The notes: a model not told the origin generated them from the sequence alone. Positions 15,513-25,232 are shown, counted from the first letter of the stretch. The stretch is DNA of 64,000 nucleotides from Methyloversatilis universalis FAM5 (GCF_000214035.2 NZ_AFHG01000057.1:186001-250000), one strand, 5' to 3'. A program made the numbers and translations.

Positions 15513-17162
15513 ATGATGGGCGAAGCAAAGGCGGCCGCGGCAGCGGCGGGGACGGACGAGGGCACGAAGACCTTCGACGCGATCGTGATCGGGGCGGGTG
15601 TGGCCGGGCTGTATCAGGTCTACCGGCTGCGCGAACTGGGCTTTTCGGTGCGGGGCATCGAGGCGGCCTCCGGGGTGGGCGGCACCTGGTACTGGAACCG
15701 CTACCCGGGGGCGCGCTTCGATTCCGAAGCCGAGATCTACCAGTACTGGTTCGACGAGGCCATGTTCAAGAACTGGCAGCCGAGCGAGCGCTACCCGGCG
15801 CAGCCGGAAACCGAGCGCTGGCTGAACTACGTGGCCGATCGGGCGGACCTGCGCAAGCACTTCCTGTTCGATACCCGGGTGACCGCGGCGCGCTATGACG
15901 AGGCGGCCCGGCTGTGGACGGTGGATACCGACCGCGGCGAACGTCTGCAGGCACGCTTCCTGATCAGCTGCACCGGCATGCTGTCGGCGCCGCTGAACGA
16001 GGTGTTTCCGGGCCAGGCCTCGTTCCGCGGGCAGATCCATCACACCGCGCGCTGGCCCAAGGAACGGGTGGAATTCGTCGGCAAGCGGGTGGGCGTGGTG
16101 GGCACCGGCGCCACCGGCATCCAGGTCATCCAGACCATCGCGCCGCAGGTGGGCCATCTGAAGGTGTTCCTGCGCACGCCTCAGTACGTCATCCCGATGC
16201 GGAACCCGAAATACAGCCCGGCGGACTGGGCGAAGCAGGGCGCGCGTTTCGCGGAAATCCGCGACCGAATCAAGAACACCTTCTCCGGCTTCGAATACGA
16301 CTTCAGCAACGGGGCCTGGGCCGACCTGACGCCGGCGCAGCGCACCGAAGTGCTGGAGCGGCTGTGGGCCGACGGTTCGCTGGCGCTGTGGCTGGCGTCG
16401 TTCTCGGAAATGTTCTTCGACGAACAGGTGAACAAGGCGGTGTCCGAATTCGTGCGGCAGAAGATGCGCGAGCGGCTGAAGGACCCGGTGCTGTGCGAAA
16501 AGCTCATCCCGACCACCTACGGCTTCGGCACCCACCGTGTGCCGCTGGAAAGCCAGTACCTCGAGGTGTATCACCAGCCCAATGTCGAGATCGTCGATGT
16601 GAAGGCGTCGCCGATCGAGCGCATCGTGCCGGAGGGCGTGATGACCGCGGACGGCACGGTGCATGAGCTGGACATCCTCATTCTCGCCACCGGTTTCGAC
16701 GCCGGGTCCGGTGCGCTCACCCGCATCGACATCCGGGGCCGCGGCGGCCGTTCGCTGAAGGAGGACTGGAGCCGCGAAATCCGTACCAGCATGGGTCTGC
16801 AGGTGCATGGCTACCCCAATCTGTTCACCACCGGCGCGCCGCTCGCGCCGTCGGCCGCGCTGTGCAACATGACCACCTGCCTGCAGCAGCAGGTGGACTG
16901 GATCACCGACTGCATCCGCTCGATGCGCGAGCAGGGCCGGCGCGAGATCGAGCCGTCCAAGGCCTTCGAGGACGCCTGGGTGGCGCACCACGACGAAACC
17001 GCCAACCGCACCCTCGTGGTGAAGACCCACTCCTGGTACATGGGCTCCAACGTCGAGGGCAAGCCGCGTCGCCTGCTGTCCTACATCGGCGGGGTCGGCA
17101 CCTACCGCCAGAAGTGCGACGAGGTCGCGGCCAGCGGCTATCGCGGCTTCACGTTCGCCTGA
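15513..17162 (+). CDS. Flavin-containing monooxygenase, Baeyer-Villiger type
   Basis: 549 aa. It has the FAD-binding GxGxxG (VIGAGVAGLYQVYRLRELGF), the GGTWYWNRYPGARFDSEAE segment, the BVMO fingerprint FRGQIHHTARWP, and the NADPH-binding VGVVGTGATGIQVIQTIA. This is a type I Baeyer-Villiger monooxygenase of the cyclohexanone/phenylacetone class, which uses NADPH and O2 to insert oxygen next to a ketone and form an ester or lactone. GGAGG at 15506-15510 fits the second ATG (15516) slightly better than the first. The gene starts about 230 bp after attR and is followed by an alpha/beta hydrolase that could act on the ester product. Confidence 0.92.
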   Translation: MMGEAKAAAAAAGTDEGTKTFDAIVIGAGVAGLYQVYRLRELGFSVRGIEAASGVGGTWYWNRYPGARFDSEAEIYQYWFDEAMFKNWQPSERYPAQPETERWLNYVADRADLRKHFLFDTRVTAARYDEAARLWTVDTDRGERLQARFLISCTGMLSAPLNEVFPGQASFRGQIHHTARWPKERVEFVGKRVGVVGTGATGIQVIQTIAPQVGHLKVFLRTPQYVIPMRNPKYSPADWAKQGARFAEIRDRIKNTFSGFEYDFSNGAWADLTPAQRTEVLERLWADGSLALWLASFSEMFFDEQVNKAVSEFVRQKMRERLKDPVLCEKLIPTTYGFGTHRVPLESQYLEVYHQPNVEIVDVKASPIERIVPEGVMTADGTVHELDILILATGFDAGSGALTRIDIRGRGGRSLKEDWSREIRTSMGLQVHGYPNLFTTGAPLAPSAALCNMTTCLQQQVDWITDCIRSMREQGRREIEPSKAFEDAWVAHHDETANRTLVVKTHSWYMGSNVEGKPRRLLSYIGGVGTYRQKCDEVAASGYRGFTFA

Positions 17163-17243
17163 AGGCGATGCACCCGGCCGGCACGCGCCGGCCGGGCCCG
17201 GACACTGCGCCGCACGGTGACGGCGCCGACGGAGGAGAAAGCA

Positions 17244-18299
17244 ATGATCCAGAACGACTATTACAGCCAGGACGTGCATGGCCCCTTCCAGCTCATCAGC
17301 ATCGGTGCGCTGGCGCTGGAAGAGGGCGGCACGATTCCCGATTGCCGACTGGCGGTGGCTACCCACGGCACGCTCAATGCGCGCAGGGACAACGCCATCC
17401 TGGTGCCCACCTGGTACTCGGGCACCAGCAAGATCATCGAGCAGGTGTACATCGGGCCTGACCACGCGCTCGACCCGAGCCGATATTTCATCGTGCAGAT
17501 CAACCAGATCGGCAACGGTCTGTCGACCTCGCCGCACAACAGCGACGGCGACATCGCGATGGCGCGTTTCCCGCGCGTGCGCATCGGGGATGACGTACGG
17601 GCACAGCAGCGCCTGCTGGCGCAGCACTTCGGCATCGAGCGGCTGGAGCTGGTGGTCGGTGGCTCGATGGGGGCGCAGCAGACCTGGGAATGGGCGGTGC
17701 GCTTTCCCGACCGCGTGAAGCGCGCGGCGCCGATTGCCGGCACCGCGAAGAACACCGAGCATGACCTGTTGTTCGCAGAAACCCTGGTCGAGGCCATCAC
17801 CTCCGACCCCGCCTTCCGCGACGGTGCTTACGCGAACTCCGCCGACGTGATCGCCGGCCTGCGCCGGCACGCCAAGCTGTGGACCGTCATGGGCTGGAGC
17901 GTGGATTTCTTCCGCGAGGACCGTCACCGCGCGCTCGGCTTCGAGTCGGTGGCCGATTTCGTCGAGCGTTTCATGATCGGCTACTTCGGCCCGATGGACC
18001 CGAACGACCTGCTCTGCATGGCCTGGAAGTGGCAGCGCGGTGACGTGAGCCGGCACGCCGGCGGCGACCTCGCGGCCGCGCTCGGGCGCATCCGCGCGAA
18101 GATGACCGTGATGCCGATCAGCCACGACATGTTCTTCCCGCCGGAAGACTGCCGCCGCGAACAGCAGCTGGTGGCCGGCAGCGAACTGCGCGTGCTGGAC
18201 AGCATCGATGGCCACTTCGCGCTGCTCGGCACCGACCCGGCGATGGTGGCCCAGGTTGATGAACACCTGAAGGCGCTGCTCGCCGCGCCGGTGGACTGA
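17244..18299 (+). CDS. MetX-like alpha/beta-fold hydrolase or acyltransferase
   Basis: 351 aa from ATG 17244, preceded by GGAGGA; an upstream GTG at 17217 lacks such a site. The nucleophile elbow VVGGSMGAQQTWEWAVRFPD places Ser at 141. The NQIGNGLSTSPHN region and the C-terminal LDSIDGHFALLG with the catalytic His match the homoserine O-acetyltransferase-like superfamily. True MetX is normally in methionine operons. Here the partner is a Baeyer-Villiger monooxygenase 81 bp upstream, so ester hydrolysis in ketone breakdown is more plausible. Substrate unknown. Confidence 0.85.
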   Translation: MIQNDYYSQDVHGPFQLISIGALALEEGGTIPDCRLAVATHGTLNARRDNAILVPTWYSGTSKIIEQVYIGPDHALDPSRYFIVQINQIGNGLSTSPHNSDGDIAMARFPRVRIGDDVRAQQRLLAQHFGIERLELVVGGSMGAQQTWEWAVRFPDRVKRAAPIAGTAKNTEHDLLFAETLVEAITSDPAFRDGAYANSADVIAGLRRHAKLWTVMGWSVDFFREDRHRALGFESVADFVERFMIGYFGPMDPNDLLCMAWKWQRGDVSRHAGGDLAAALGRIRAKMTVMPISHDMFFPPEDCRREQQLVAGSELRVLDSIDGHFALLGTDPAMVAQVDEHLKALLAAPVD

Positions 18300-18390
18300 G
18301 CCGGCGGCCGGCCTGTGCACGCTGCGCCGCAAAAACCGGCGCGCGTGCGCTCTGCTACGCTGCGGAGGGCCGTTCCGCCGGGAGCACGAC

Positions 18391-19284
18391 ATGCCGAACA
18401 TCATCACGCCGAAAGAGTTGCCGCAGTGGGTGCCGGGCAGGGTGCTGTCATCCAGTGACGGGCTGGGCTGGAAGGGCGTGGCCCACCGCTCCTACCGCTA
18501 CGCCGGTCTCGACGTGCCGATCCCGCCGCTCGACCATTTCATGGTGGTGCGCTACAGCGCCGGCAGCACGCCGATGGACCGCTGTTTCGACGCGCGCTGG
18601 TCGCGCGCCGACTGCCGGCCGGGCGACGCCTCGCTGCTGTCGATGTCGGAGCCGTCGCACTGGCACTGGACCCGGCAGATCGACGTGTCGCACGTCTATC
18701 TGTCGAACGGGCTCATGTCGAGGGTGGCGGGCGAAGTGATGGAGAGGCCGGTGTCCGAGGTCAGGCTGCACGACGTGCTGTGCACCCGTGATCCGACGCT
18801 GCTGGCGATCACCGACGCCATCACCGGCGAGGCGGTGAATCCGGAAATGGGCGGGTCGCTGTATGCCGAGGCGCTGGGCACCCAGCTCGCGGTTCACCTG
18901 CTGCGCAAGTACGCCGAAGTGTCCTTCCGCGCCCCGATCGCCGGCGGCCGCCTGTCACCGGCGCAGATGCGCCGGGTGCTCGACCTGATCGAGGCCCGCA
19001 TGCACGAATCGCTGAGTCTGGAGGACATGGCCGAAGCGGCTGGCCTGGGCGTGTGCACTTTCCACCGCCGCTTCCGCGCCACCCAGGGTCGCGCGCCGCA
19101 CGCCTTCGTGATTGACCAGCGGGTGAAGCGCGCCCAGCAGCTGCTGGTGGCCGGTGATCAGGCGGTGAAGGAAGTGGCGGCCAGCTGCGGCTTTTCCGAT
19201 CAGGCCCACATGACCCGGGTGCTGCGCGCCCGGCTCGGCGTCACCCCGGCCCAGCTGCGCGGCAGCCGGCGCCGGCAGCCCTGA
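18391..19284 (+). CDS. AraC-family transcriptional regulator
   Basis: 297 aa. The C-terminal AraC/XylS double HTH is clear: SLSLEDMAEAAGLGVCTFHR RFRATQG-type first HTH, then AVKEVAASCGFSDQAHMTRV as the second. The N-terminal 180 residues are a probable sensing domain with no strong family match. It lies 91 bp after the hydrolase gene on the same strand, so it is the likely regulator of the monooxygenase-hydrolase pair, responding to the ketone or a product (inference). Confidence 0.9.
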   Translation: MPNIITPKELPQWVPGRVLSSSDGLGWKGVAHRSYRYAGLDVPIPPLDHFMVVRYSAGSTPMDRCFDARWSRADCRPGDASLLSMSEPSHWHWTRQIDVSHVYLSNGLMSRVAGEVMERPVSEVRLHDVLCTRDPTLLAITDAITGEAVNPEMGGSLYAEALGTQLAVHLLRKYAEVSFRAPIAGGRLSPAQMRRVLDLIEARMHESLSLEDMAEAAGLGVCTFHRRFRATQGRAPHAFVIDQRVKRAQQLLVAGDQAVKEVAASCGFSDQAHMTRVLRARLGVTPAQLRGSRRRQP

Positions 19285-19288
19285 CCGT

Positions 19289-20137
19289 TCAAGCCGGCGC
19301 CAGCCGCAGCGCGACCGCTCCGGCCGCCACGGTCAGGATGGCGGCCACGCGTACCCGGGTGACCGGCTCCTTCAGCACGCAGGTGGCGATCAGCAGGCCG
19401 AACACCACCGACGTTTCGCGCAGTGCAGCGACCAGCGCCACCGGTGCGCGCGTCATGGCCCACAGCGCCAGCGCATAGGACCCGAGCGTGCCGGCACCGC
19501 CCAGCAGCAGACGGCGGCCGCCCGAGCGCAGCAGCGCCGGCAGCGCGGGCCTGCGCAGCCGCCACAGCACGATGCCGAGCAGTACTGCGGTGCCGACGAA
19601 CATCCAGCCGGTGTAGGCGAAGGCACTGCCGGACAGCCGCACGCCTTGGCCATCGACCAGCGTGTACAGCGCGACCACGCCACCGTTGCACAGCGCGGTG
19701 CGCAGCACGCCGGGCGCGGCGTGCCCGCGCCGGCGCGCGTCCAGTCCGAGCAGCAGGATGCCGGCGGCAATCAGCAGCGTCGCGATCCAGCCGCCGGGCG
19801 GCAGCGTTTCGCCGAGCAGTGCGCTGGCCGCCATTGCGGTCATCAGTGGCGCCGAGCCGCGCATCAGCGGATAGGCCAGCGCCAGTTCGCCGTGCCGGTA
19901 GGCGCGCGCCACCAGCAGGAAGTAGGCGACGTGGATCGCGACCGACGCGGCCAGCCAGGGCAGGCTGGCGGCGGCGGGAGCGGGCAGCGCCGGCAGCAGG
20001 CAGAGCGCCCACAGACCCGCACCGGCGACGATGAGCACGGTGTCGCGCAGCGTGTCCTGCGAACTGCGCACCAGCGCATTCCAGCCGGCGTGCAGCAGCG
20101 CCGCGCACAGCACCACCGCCATCACGTCGGGGGCCAT
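19289..20137 (-). CDS. EamA-family (DMT superfamily) transporter
   Basis: 282 aa, start ATG 20137. Ten membrane helices in two repeats are evident, with ALAYPLMRGSAPLMTAMAAS ending the first repeat and APVALVAALRETSVVFGLLI in the second, the typical EamA pattern. Substrate cannot be told; family members export amino acids or other metabolites. The gene is convergent with the AraC gene, with only a few bases between stops. An open frame extends far upstream to 21586 but has no membrane-protein character there. Confidence 0.88.
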   Translation of the reverse strand: MAPDVMAVVLCAALLHAGWNALVRSSQDTLRDTVLIVAGAGLWALCLLPALPAPAAASLPWLAASVAIHVAYFLLVARAYRHGELALAYPLMRGSAPLMTAMAASALLGETLPPGGWIATLLIAAGILLLGLDARRRGHAAPGVLRTALCNGGVVALYTLVDGQGVRLSGSAFAYTGWMFVGTAVLLGIVLWRLRRPALPALLRSGGRRLLLGGAGTLGSYALALWAMTRAPVALVAALRETSVVFGLLIATCVLKEPVTRVRVAAILTVAAGAVALRLAPA

Positions 20138-20160
20138 TGCCGGCGCGCCTGGAGGGGGGC

Positions 20161-20379
20161 TCAGTCCTGCTGAGCGGTACCGGCCGCGCGCACGCCGCGG
20201 ATGACCCGGATCAGGCAGAACAGGAAGCCGCCGGCGCCGACCGCGGCCATCGGCAGCGACTGCCACAGCGGCCAGCCGCCGGTCTGGCTGTCGTCGATCA
20301 GGTTGAGCAGGCTCAGCGTCACGCCGGACATGCCGAGGATGGCGAAGCCGAGGGCGGCGAAGAAGAACAGCAGGCGCAT
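20161..20379 (-). CDS. Small two-helix membrane protein
   Basis: 72 aa from ATG 20379. Hydrophobic segments LLFFFAALGFAILGMSGVTL and LPMAAVGAGGFLFCLIRVIR are separated by a short polar loop (NLIDDSQTGGWP). No family is recognised with confidence. It lies 23 bp upstream of the EamA gene on the same strand, so the two may be cotranscribed. Confidence 0.6.
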   Translation of the reverse strand: MRLLFFFAALGFAILGMSGVTLSLLNLIDDSQTGGWPLWQSLPMAAVGAGGFLFCLIRVIRGVRAAGTAQQD

Positions 20380-20512
20380 GGTGGGTATCCGGTGAACATC
20401 GGCGGTCGGCCCGCATTGTGTCCGAACGCGCGGTCCGCTGGGAAGCGCCGCCGCGCTTGCGCCGCGATCGCGCGCTCCGCGAGAATGCGGCGAGCCCACA
20501 GCAAGGTATGCC

Positions 20513-21445
20513 ATGAAGCGCATCGTCATTCTCGGCACCGGCGGCACCATCGCCGGTCAGGCCCGTCGCAGCGACAGCCATGTCGGCTACACCGCGGCGC
20601 AGATATCGGTCGAGGACCTGGTGGCCGGCGTGCCGGCGCTGGCCGGTCTGCCGCTGGAGGCGGAGCAGGTGGCCCAGGTCGACAGCAAGGACATGTCCTT
20701 CGCCATCTGGCGGGCGCTGGCGGCGCGCGTCGCCCATCACCTGGCGCGCGACGAGGTGGCGGGCGTGGTGATCACCCACGGCACCGACACGCTGGAAGAG
20801 ACCGCCTACTTCCTGCAGCGGGTGCTGGCGCCGGCAAAGCCGGTGGTGCTGACCGCCGCGATGCGGCCGGCCACCGCACCGTCGGCCGACGGGCCGCAGA
20901 ACCTGCTCGACGCGGTGCGCGTGGCTGCGCTGCCCGGCGCGCGCGGCGTGCTGGCCTGCATCGCCGGCACCGTGCATGCCGGTGACCAGGTGCGCAAGAT
21001 CCATCCGTATCGTGTCGACGCCTTCGATTCCGGCGACGCCGGCCCGCTCGGCTACATCGAGGAAGGCCGGCTGCGCCGGCTGCGCGACTGGCCGGCCGGC
21101 CAAGCTCTCGGTCTGGCGCCGGTGCTGCGCGAGGACTGGCCGCGGGTCGACATCGTCACCAGCGCCGCCGGTGCCGATGGCGCGCTGGTGGAGGCGCTGT
21201 GTGCGCTCGGCGCTGGCGGCCTGGTCGCCGCCTGCACCGGCAACGGTACGCTGGCCGCTCCGCTGGAAGCCGCGCTGCTGAAGGCGCAGGCCGGTGGCGT
21301 GGCGGTGCTGCGCGCCAACCGCATCGGGCGCGGGGCGCTGGTCGAGCCCGACGGCGCGGCGCCCGCCCTGCCGTCCGCCGGTGCGCTCACCCCGGTACAG
21401 GCGCGGGTGGAACTGACGCTGCAGCTGCTTCAGCGGGGATCGTGA
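20513..21445 (+). CDS. L-asparaginase
   Basis: 310 aa. The N-terminal VILGTGGTIAGQA carries the catalytic Thr, and GVVITHGTDTLEETAYFL carries the second Thr-Asp pair of the asparaginase/glutaminase family. There is no signal peptide, so the enzyme is probably cytoplasmic. It hydrolyses Asn to Asp and ammonia. C-terminal residues LVAACTGNGTLAAPLEAALL match the family C-domain. A type I versus II assignment is not possible from sequence alone. Confidence 0.9.
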   Translation: MKRIVILGTGGTIAGQARRSDSHVGYTAAQISVEDLVAGVPALAGLPLEAEQVAQVDSKDMSFAIWRALAARVAHHLARDEVAGVVITHGTDTLEETAYFLQRVLAPAKPVVLTAAMRPATAPSADGPQNLLDAVRVAALPGARGVLACIAGTVHAGDQVRKIHPYRVDAFDSGDAGPLGYIEEGRLRRLRDWPAGQALGLAPVLREDWPRVDIVTSAAGADGALVEALCALGAGGLVAACTGNGTLAAPLEAALLKAQAGGVAVLRANRIGRGALVEPDGAAPALPSAGALTPVQARVELTLQLLQRGS

Positions 21446-21570
21446 CAAAAAGTCCCGAAGATTGGGCGGGGTGAGTGCTGCGCTGTCACCGGCAGCGCTT
21501 ACACTCCGGTTCTCGTGCACTCCGATAAGAAGACCGTTCCAACGGTCACGACCAACGAAGAACAGCTCCG

Positions 21571-23121
21571 ATGCGACGTCGCGCATTGACCTCGCTGCTC
21601 ACCCTGGCAGCGCTGCTGGCCGGCCTTTTGCCGGTCGCGGCCGGCCTGTACTTTTCATGGGTGTATACGCTGCGGGTCGAAACCCAGCACCTTGATGCGC
21701 TCGCGCAGCAGGCGCTCGCGCGCGCCGAGCAGGTGTTCGACGAGGCGCAGTCCGAACTGTCCGGTCTGGACAGCATTCCGCAGCCCGCCTGCTCGCCCGC
21801 CCACATCCAGCGTCTGCGGCAGATCGCCTACTGCACCCCCTTCGTGCGCGAGATCGCCTATGTCGAGAACGGCGCCATCGCCTGCAGCAGCATGGGCGAA
21901 GCCGATCACGGCCGGCAGCTTCCGGCGGCCGACTGGTCCGACGGCAACGGCCGCCAGATCTGGTTCCGGGTCACCCACACGCTGGACGACGTGCGACCGT
22001 CGGTCGCCATCAGCCGAGGCAATCACCTTGCCCTCATCCACGCCAGCCACTTCCAGGCGCGTCCGGTCGGCGATACCCGGCTGGCGGTGCTGAGCACCAC
22101 CGACTGGCTGCCGCTGGCCCATGTCGACGAGCCGCTGCTGCCCAGCATGATCGACACCGCGGTCACCGGCCGCGAGCGCATACAGGGCGACCGTCTGTAC
22201 GCGGTGGCGCAGTCGACCCGCCTGCCCATCGTCGCGGTCGGTGCGCAGACCCGCGCCCAGCTGATGGCGGCGTGGACCCAGCCGCTGGTCATGATGACCC
22301 TGCTCGGCGTGCTGCTGAGCACGCTGCTCATGTGGGCGGTGCGCCGCTTCGCTCGCGAGTATTTCTCGCCGGCCACCGCGCTGCTGGCCGCCATCCGCCG
22401 GGGTGAGCTGCGGGTGGCCTATCACCCGCAGATACGGCTGAGCGACGGCCGCTGCGTCGGCGCCGAACTGCTGGTGCGCTGGCCCGACCAGAACGAGCCG
22501 GTCATGAGCACCGACGATCTGGTGCATCTGGCCGAACACTCCGGCTTCGAGCACGAAATCACCGCCCGCGTGCTGCGCACCGCCATCGCCGAGATCGGTG
22601 ATCTGCTGCAGCGGCGGCCGGAGCTCACGGTGTCGCTGAACCTGGCGTCACACGATCTGGAGCGCGGCGACATCGTCGGCCTGCTGACCGAAGTGATCGA
22701 GGGCAGCGGCATCCGGCGCAGCCAGATCGAACTGGAACTGACCGAGCGCAACCTGATACAGGCAGGTCCTGCGGCCGACGCGCTGGCGCAGCTGCGCGAG
22801 GCCGGACACACAGTGCTGCTGGACGATTTCGGCACCGGCTATTCCAGCCTGTCCTATCTGCATGACCTGCCGGTCGATGCGCTGAAGATAGACCGCGCCT
22901 TCGTTGGCACCATAGGCGCCGAAACCCCGCACGCGCCGCTGGTGCCGCACATCGTCGAGATCGCCCGCAGCCGCAAGCTGCACATGGTGGCCGAGGGGGT
23001 GGAAACCGAACAGCAGGCCAGCTATCTGCGTCAGCAGGGGGTCGAGGTGGCGCAGGGCTATCTGTATGCGCGACCGATGGACGCGGCCGAGTTCCGCCAG
23101 TTCCTGGCTACCCGCAGCTGA
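21571..23121 (+). CDS. CSS-motif EAL-domain cyclic-di-GMP phosphodiesterase
   Basis: 516 aa. A membrane helix at residues about 6-32 and another near 230-255 bracket a periplasmic CSS domain with IAYCTPFVREI and the signature IACSSMGEA. The EAL domain follows. Catalytic residues are present: GAELLVRW (EAL Glu), VSLNLAS, ELELTERN, LLDDFGTGYSSLSYL, LKIDRAF and VAEGVETEQQA. It should therefore hydrolyse c-di-GMP. In E. coli, CSS-EAL enzymes are controlled by periplasmic disulfide state (PdeC), so redox control is a reasonable inference. Confidence 0.93.
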   Translation: MRRRALTSLLTLAALLAGLLPVAAGLYFSWVYTLRVETQHLDALAQQALARAEQVFDEAQSELSGLDSIPQPACSPAHIQRLRQIAYCTPFVREIAYVENGAIACSSMGEADHGRQLPAADWSDGNGRQIWFRVTHTLDDVRPSVAISRGNHLALIHASHFQARPVGDTRLAVLSTTDWLPLAHVDEPLLPSMIDTAVTGRERIQGDRLYAVAQSTRLPIVAVGAQTRAQLMAAWTQPLVMMTLLGVLLSTLLMWAVRRFAREYFSPATALLAAIRRGELRVAYHPQIRLSDGRCVGAELLVRWPDQNEPVMSTDDLVHLAEHSGFEHEITARVLRTAIAEIGDLLQRRPELTVSLNLASHDLERGDIVGLLTEVIEGSGIRRSQIELELTERNLIQAGPAADALAQLREAGHTVLLDDFGTGYSSLSYLHDLPVDALKIDRAFVGTIGAETPHAPLVPHIVEIARSRKLHMVAEGVETEQQASYLRQQGVEVAQGYLYARPMDAAEFRQFLATRS

Positions 23122-23134
23122 CCGGCGGCGCGCG

Positions 23135-23860
23135 CTAGCGCCGGACGTCCAGGTTGCGCAGGTCCACCACCGCTTCGTCGCCGAACTGCGGCGACAGCAG
23201 ATGGTCGATGAAGCGCGCCGCGGCCTCGGCCGGCGGCCACAGCGCACCGTCGAGCTGCAGCGCCTCGAAGCGGGCGCGGTTCGGGAAATCGCTGTCCGGC
23301 GTGGCGCGTATCTGCGCCTGCATCGCGGTATCGATCACGCCCGGGGCGACGCTGACGATGCGGCATCCCGCCGGCGCGTCCAGTGCGGCGGCCCGCGCAT
23401 GCTGGTCGAGCGCGGCCTTGGTCGCGCAGTAGACCGACCAGCCGGCATAGGGCGTGCGCGCCGCGCCGCTCGATACATGCGCGATCCGCCGGTCATGTGC
23501 GTCCGGGCTGGCGGCGATCAGCGCATCGGTCAGCATCAGCGGCGCTGCCACGTTCAGTGCCACCGCCTGCGCCAGCGCAGGTGCGGACTGCCGGCCGGGG
23601 GGCTTCACCGGCCCCAGCGTGCCGGCATTGTTGATCAGCATCACCTGACCGGCGCCCGCCAGGAAATCGCGCAGCGCGTCGCCGTTCAGCCAGGTCGCCA
23701 GTGCGGCGCTGTCGGACAGATCGAGCGCCACCTGAGTGAGCCCTGCGTGCTCCGGCGCCCGTCCGCGCGACAGCGCCAGCACCTGCACGCCCCGCTGCAG
23801 CAGGCCGGCGGCCAGCGCGGCACCCAGCCCGTGGGTATGTCCGGTCAACAGTGCTCGCAT
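23135..23860 (-). CDS. SDR-family NAD(P)-dependent oxidoreductase
   Basis: 241 aa, classical short-chain dehydrogenase. N-terminal ALLTGHTHGLGAALAAGLL is the cofactor site (TGxxxGxG), LINNAG is the NNAG motif, and the active site has VSSGAARTPYAGWSVYCATK with Ser, Tyr and Lys in place. Substrate unknown. Convergent with the EAL gene. Confidence 0.9.
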   Translation of the reverse strand: MRALLTGHTHGLGAALAAGLLQRGVQVLALSRGRAPEHAGLTQVALDLSDSAALATWLNGDALRDFLAGAGQVMLINNAGTLGPVKPPGRQSAPALAQAVALNVAAPLMLTDALIAASPDAHDRRIAHVSSGAARTPYAGWSVYCATKAALDQHARAAALDAPAGCRIVSVAPGVIDTAMQAQIRATPDSDFPNRARFEALQLDGALWPPAEAAARFIDHLLSPQFGDEAVVDLRNLDVRR

Positions 23861-24092
23861 GGTCGCCTTTCGGATCGTTCAGAGTGGTGGGCGCACCGGC
23901 CGGCGAAGGGCCGGCCGCTTGCGCCTGCAGCGCTGCGGACACGCCTCAAACGGCTTCGCCGCGCGGTCCGGTCATATTGTTTATACATTTGCGGCAGGCC
24001 GCCGGAGTAAGATGGCATCCCACGATCGATGTCCTGTCGGCCCGCGGCCTCCGGCGTCCTTCGTGCCCCAGCATGAACTGGAGACAACCTGA
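23861..24092. other. Divergent intergenic region
   Basis: About 230 bp between the SDR gene (minus) and the HD-GYP regulator (plus). It must hold both promoters, but I see no hexamer pair good enough to call. A CGGCC-rich segment near 23896-23924 may form a hairpin but has no T-run. Confidence 0.4.
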
Positions 24093-25232
24093 GTGAACGC
24101 TCCGCAAGGCGATGCCGAGAACCCGCAGAAAACCTTGCTTCTGGTCGATGACACGCCTGAAAACCTGACGGTGCTCGGCGAAATACTGATGCCGCATTAC
24201 CGCGTACGGGTGGCCAGTTCCGGCCAGCGCGCGCTGACTGCGGTGGTGTCGGATCCTCGGCCGGATCTGGTCCTGCTCGATGTCATGATGCCGGAAATGG
24301 ATGGCTACGAGGTGATCCGCCGCCTCCGCCAGAATCCGGCCACCCGCGAACTGCCGGTCATCTTCGTGACCGCGCTGGACAGTACCGAGGACGAGGCGCA
24401 TGGCCTCGAACTGGGGGCGGTGGACTACATCACCAAACCGGTGCGCCCGGCCATCGTGCTGGCGCGGGTGCGCGGCCAGCTCGAGCTGAAGGAGGCGCGC
24501 GACCGCATGCGCGACCAGAACCTCTGGCTCGAAAGCGAGATCGCGCGCCGCATGCGTCAGAACCAGGTGGTGCAGGACGTGAGCATGCGTGCGCTGGCCA
24601 GCCTGGCCGAGGCGCGCGACGACGAGACCGGCAATCACATCCTGCGCACCCAGTCTTACGTGAATGTGCTCGCCCGCGCGCTGGCGGCGCTGCCGCGCTA
24701 CGCGGACACGCTGACGCCGGCACGCATCGAAACCTATACCAAGGCCGCACCGCTGCACGACATCGGCAAGGTGGCGATTCCCGACCATATCCTGCACAAG
24801 CCGGGCAAGCACACGCCGGACGAGTGGGAAATCATGAAGACCCACGCGCAGCAGGGTGCGGACGCGATCTGGCGCGCGATCAGCGACCAGGACGAGCGCG
24901 AGGCGCTCGACTTCCTCTACATCGCGATGGACATCGCCCGCTGCCACCACGAGAAGTGGGACGGCAGCGGCTATCCGGAAGGGCTGGCCGGCGAGGCCAT
25001 TCCGCTGCCGGCACGGCTGATGGCGCTGGCCGACGTGTTCGATGCGCTGATCAGCAAGCGTGTCTACAAGCCGGCATTCCCGATCGAGAAGGCCGCCGAC
25101 ATCATCGTGCAGGGCCGCGGGCAGCACTTCGACCCGGACGTGGTGGACGCCTTCATCGCGAACATCGATGAATTCGCCGCGATCGCAGCGCGATACGCCG
25201 ATCTGGCGGAACATCAGGCCGCCTCCGCATAG
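24093..25232 (+). CDS. HD-GYP domain response regulator (c-di-GMP phosphodiesterase)
   Basis: 379 aa from GTG 24093. The receiver domain (residues about 14-135) has the acidic pair LLLVDDTPENL and phosphoacceptor Asp63 in LVLLDVMMPEMDGYEV, with Lys in DYITKPVRP. A short coiled linker leads to the HD-GYP domain, with HDIGKVAIPDHILHKPG (His222-Asp223) and HHEKWDGSGYPEGL (His285-His286). These metal ligands and the GYP motif are intact, so c-di-GMP hydrolysis under phosphorylation control is expected (RpfG-type layout). It sits just before two hybrid kinases that could phosphorylate it. Confidence 0.95.
   Translation: MNAPQGDAENPQKTLLLVDDTPENLTVLGEILMPHYRVRVASSGQRALTAVVSDPRPDLVLLDVMMPEMDGYEVIRRLRQNPATRELPVIFVTALDSTEDEAHGLELGAVDYITKPVRPAIVLARVRGQLELKEARDRMRDQNLWLESEIARRMRQNQVVQDVSMRALASLAEARDDETGNHILRTQSYVNVLARALAALPRYADTLTPARIETYTKAAPLHDIGKVAIPDHILHKPGKHTPDEWEIMKTHAQQGADAIWRAISDQDEREALDFLYIAMDIARCHHEKWDGSGYPEGLAGEAIPLPARLMALADVFDALISKRVYKPAFPIEKAADIIVQGRGQHFDPDVVDAFIANIDEFAAIAARYADLAEHQAASA

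Noticed and set aside
20138-21586. N-terminal extension of the EamA transporter to 21586
   Set aside because: The extra part lies antisense to the asparaginase gene and has no membrane or domain character; the ATG at 20137 starts a normal-length transporter.
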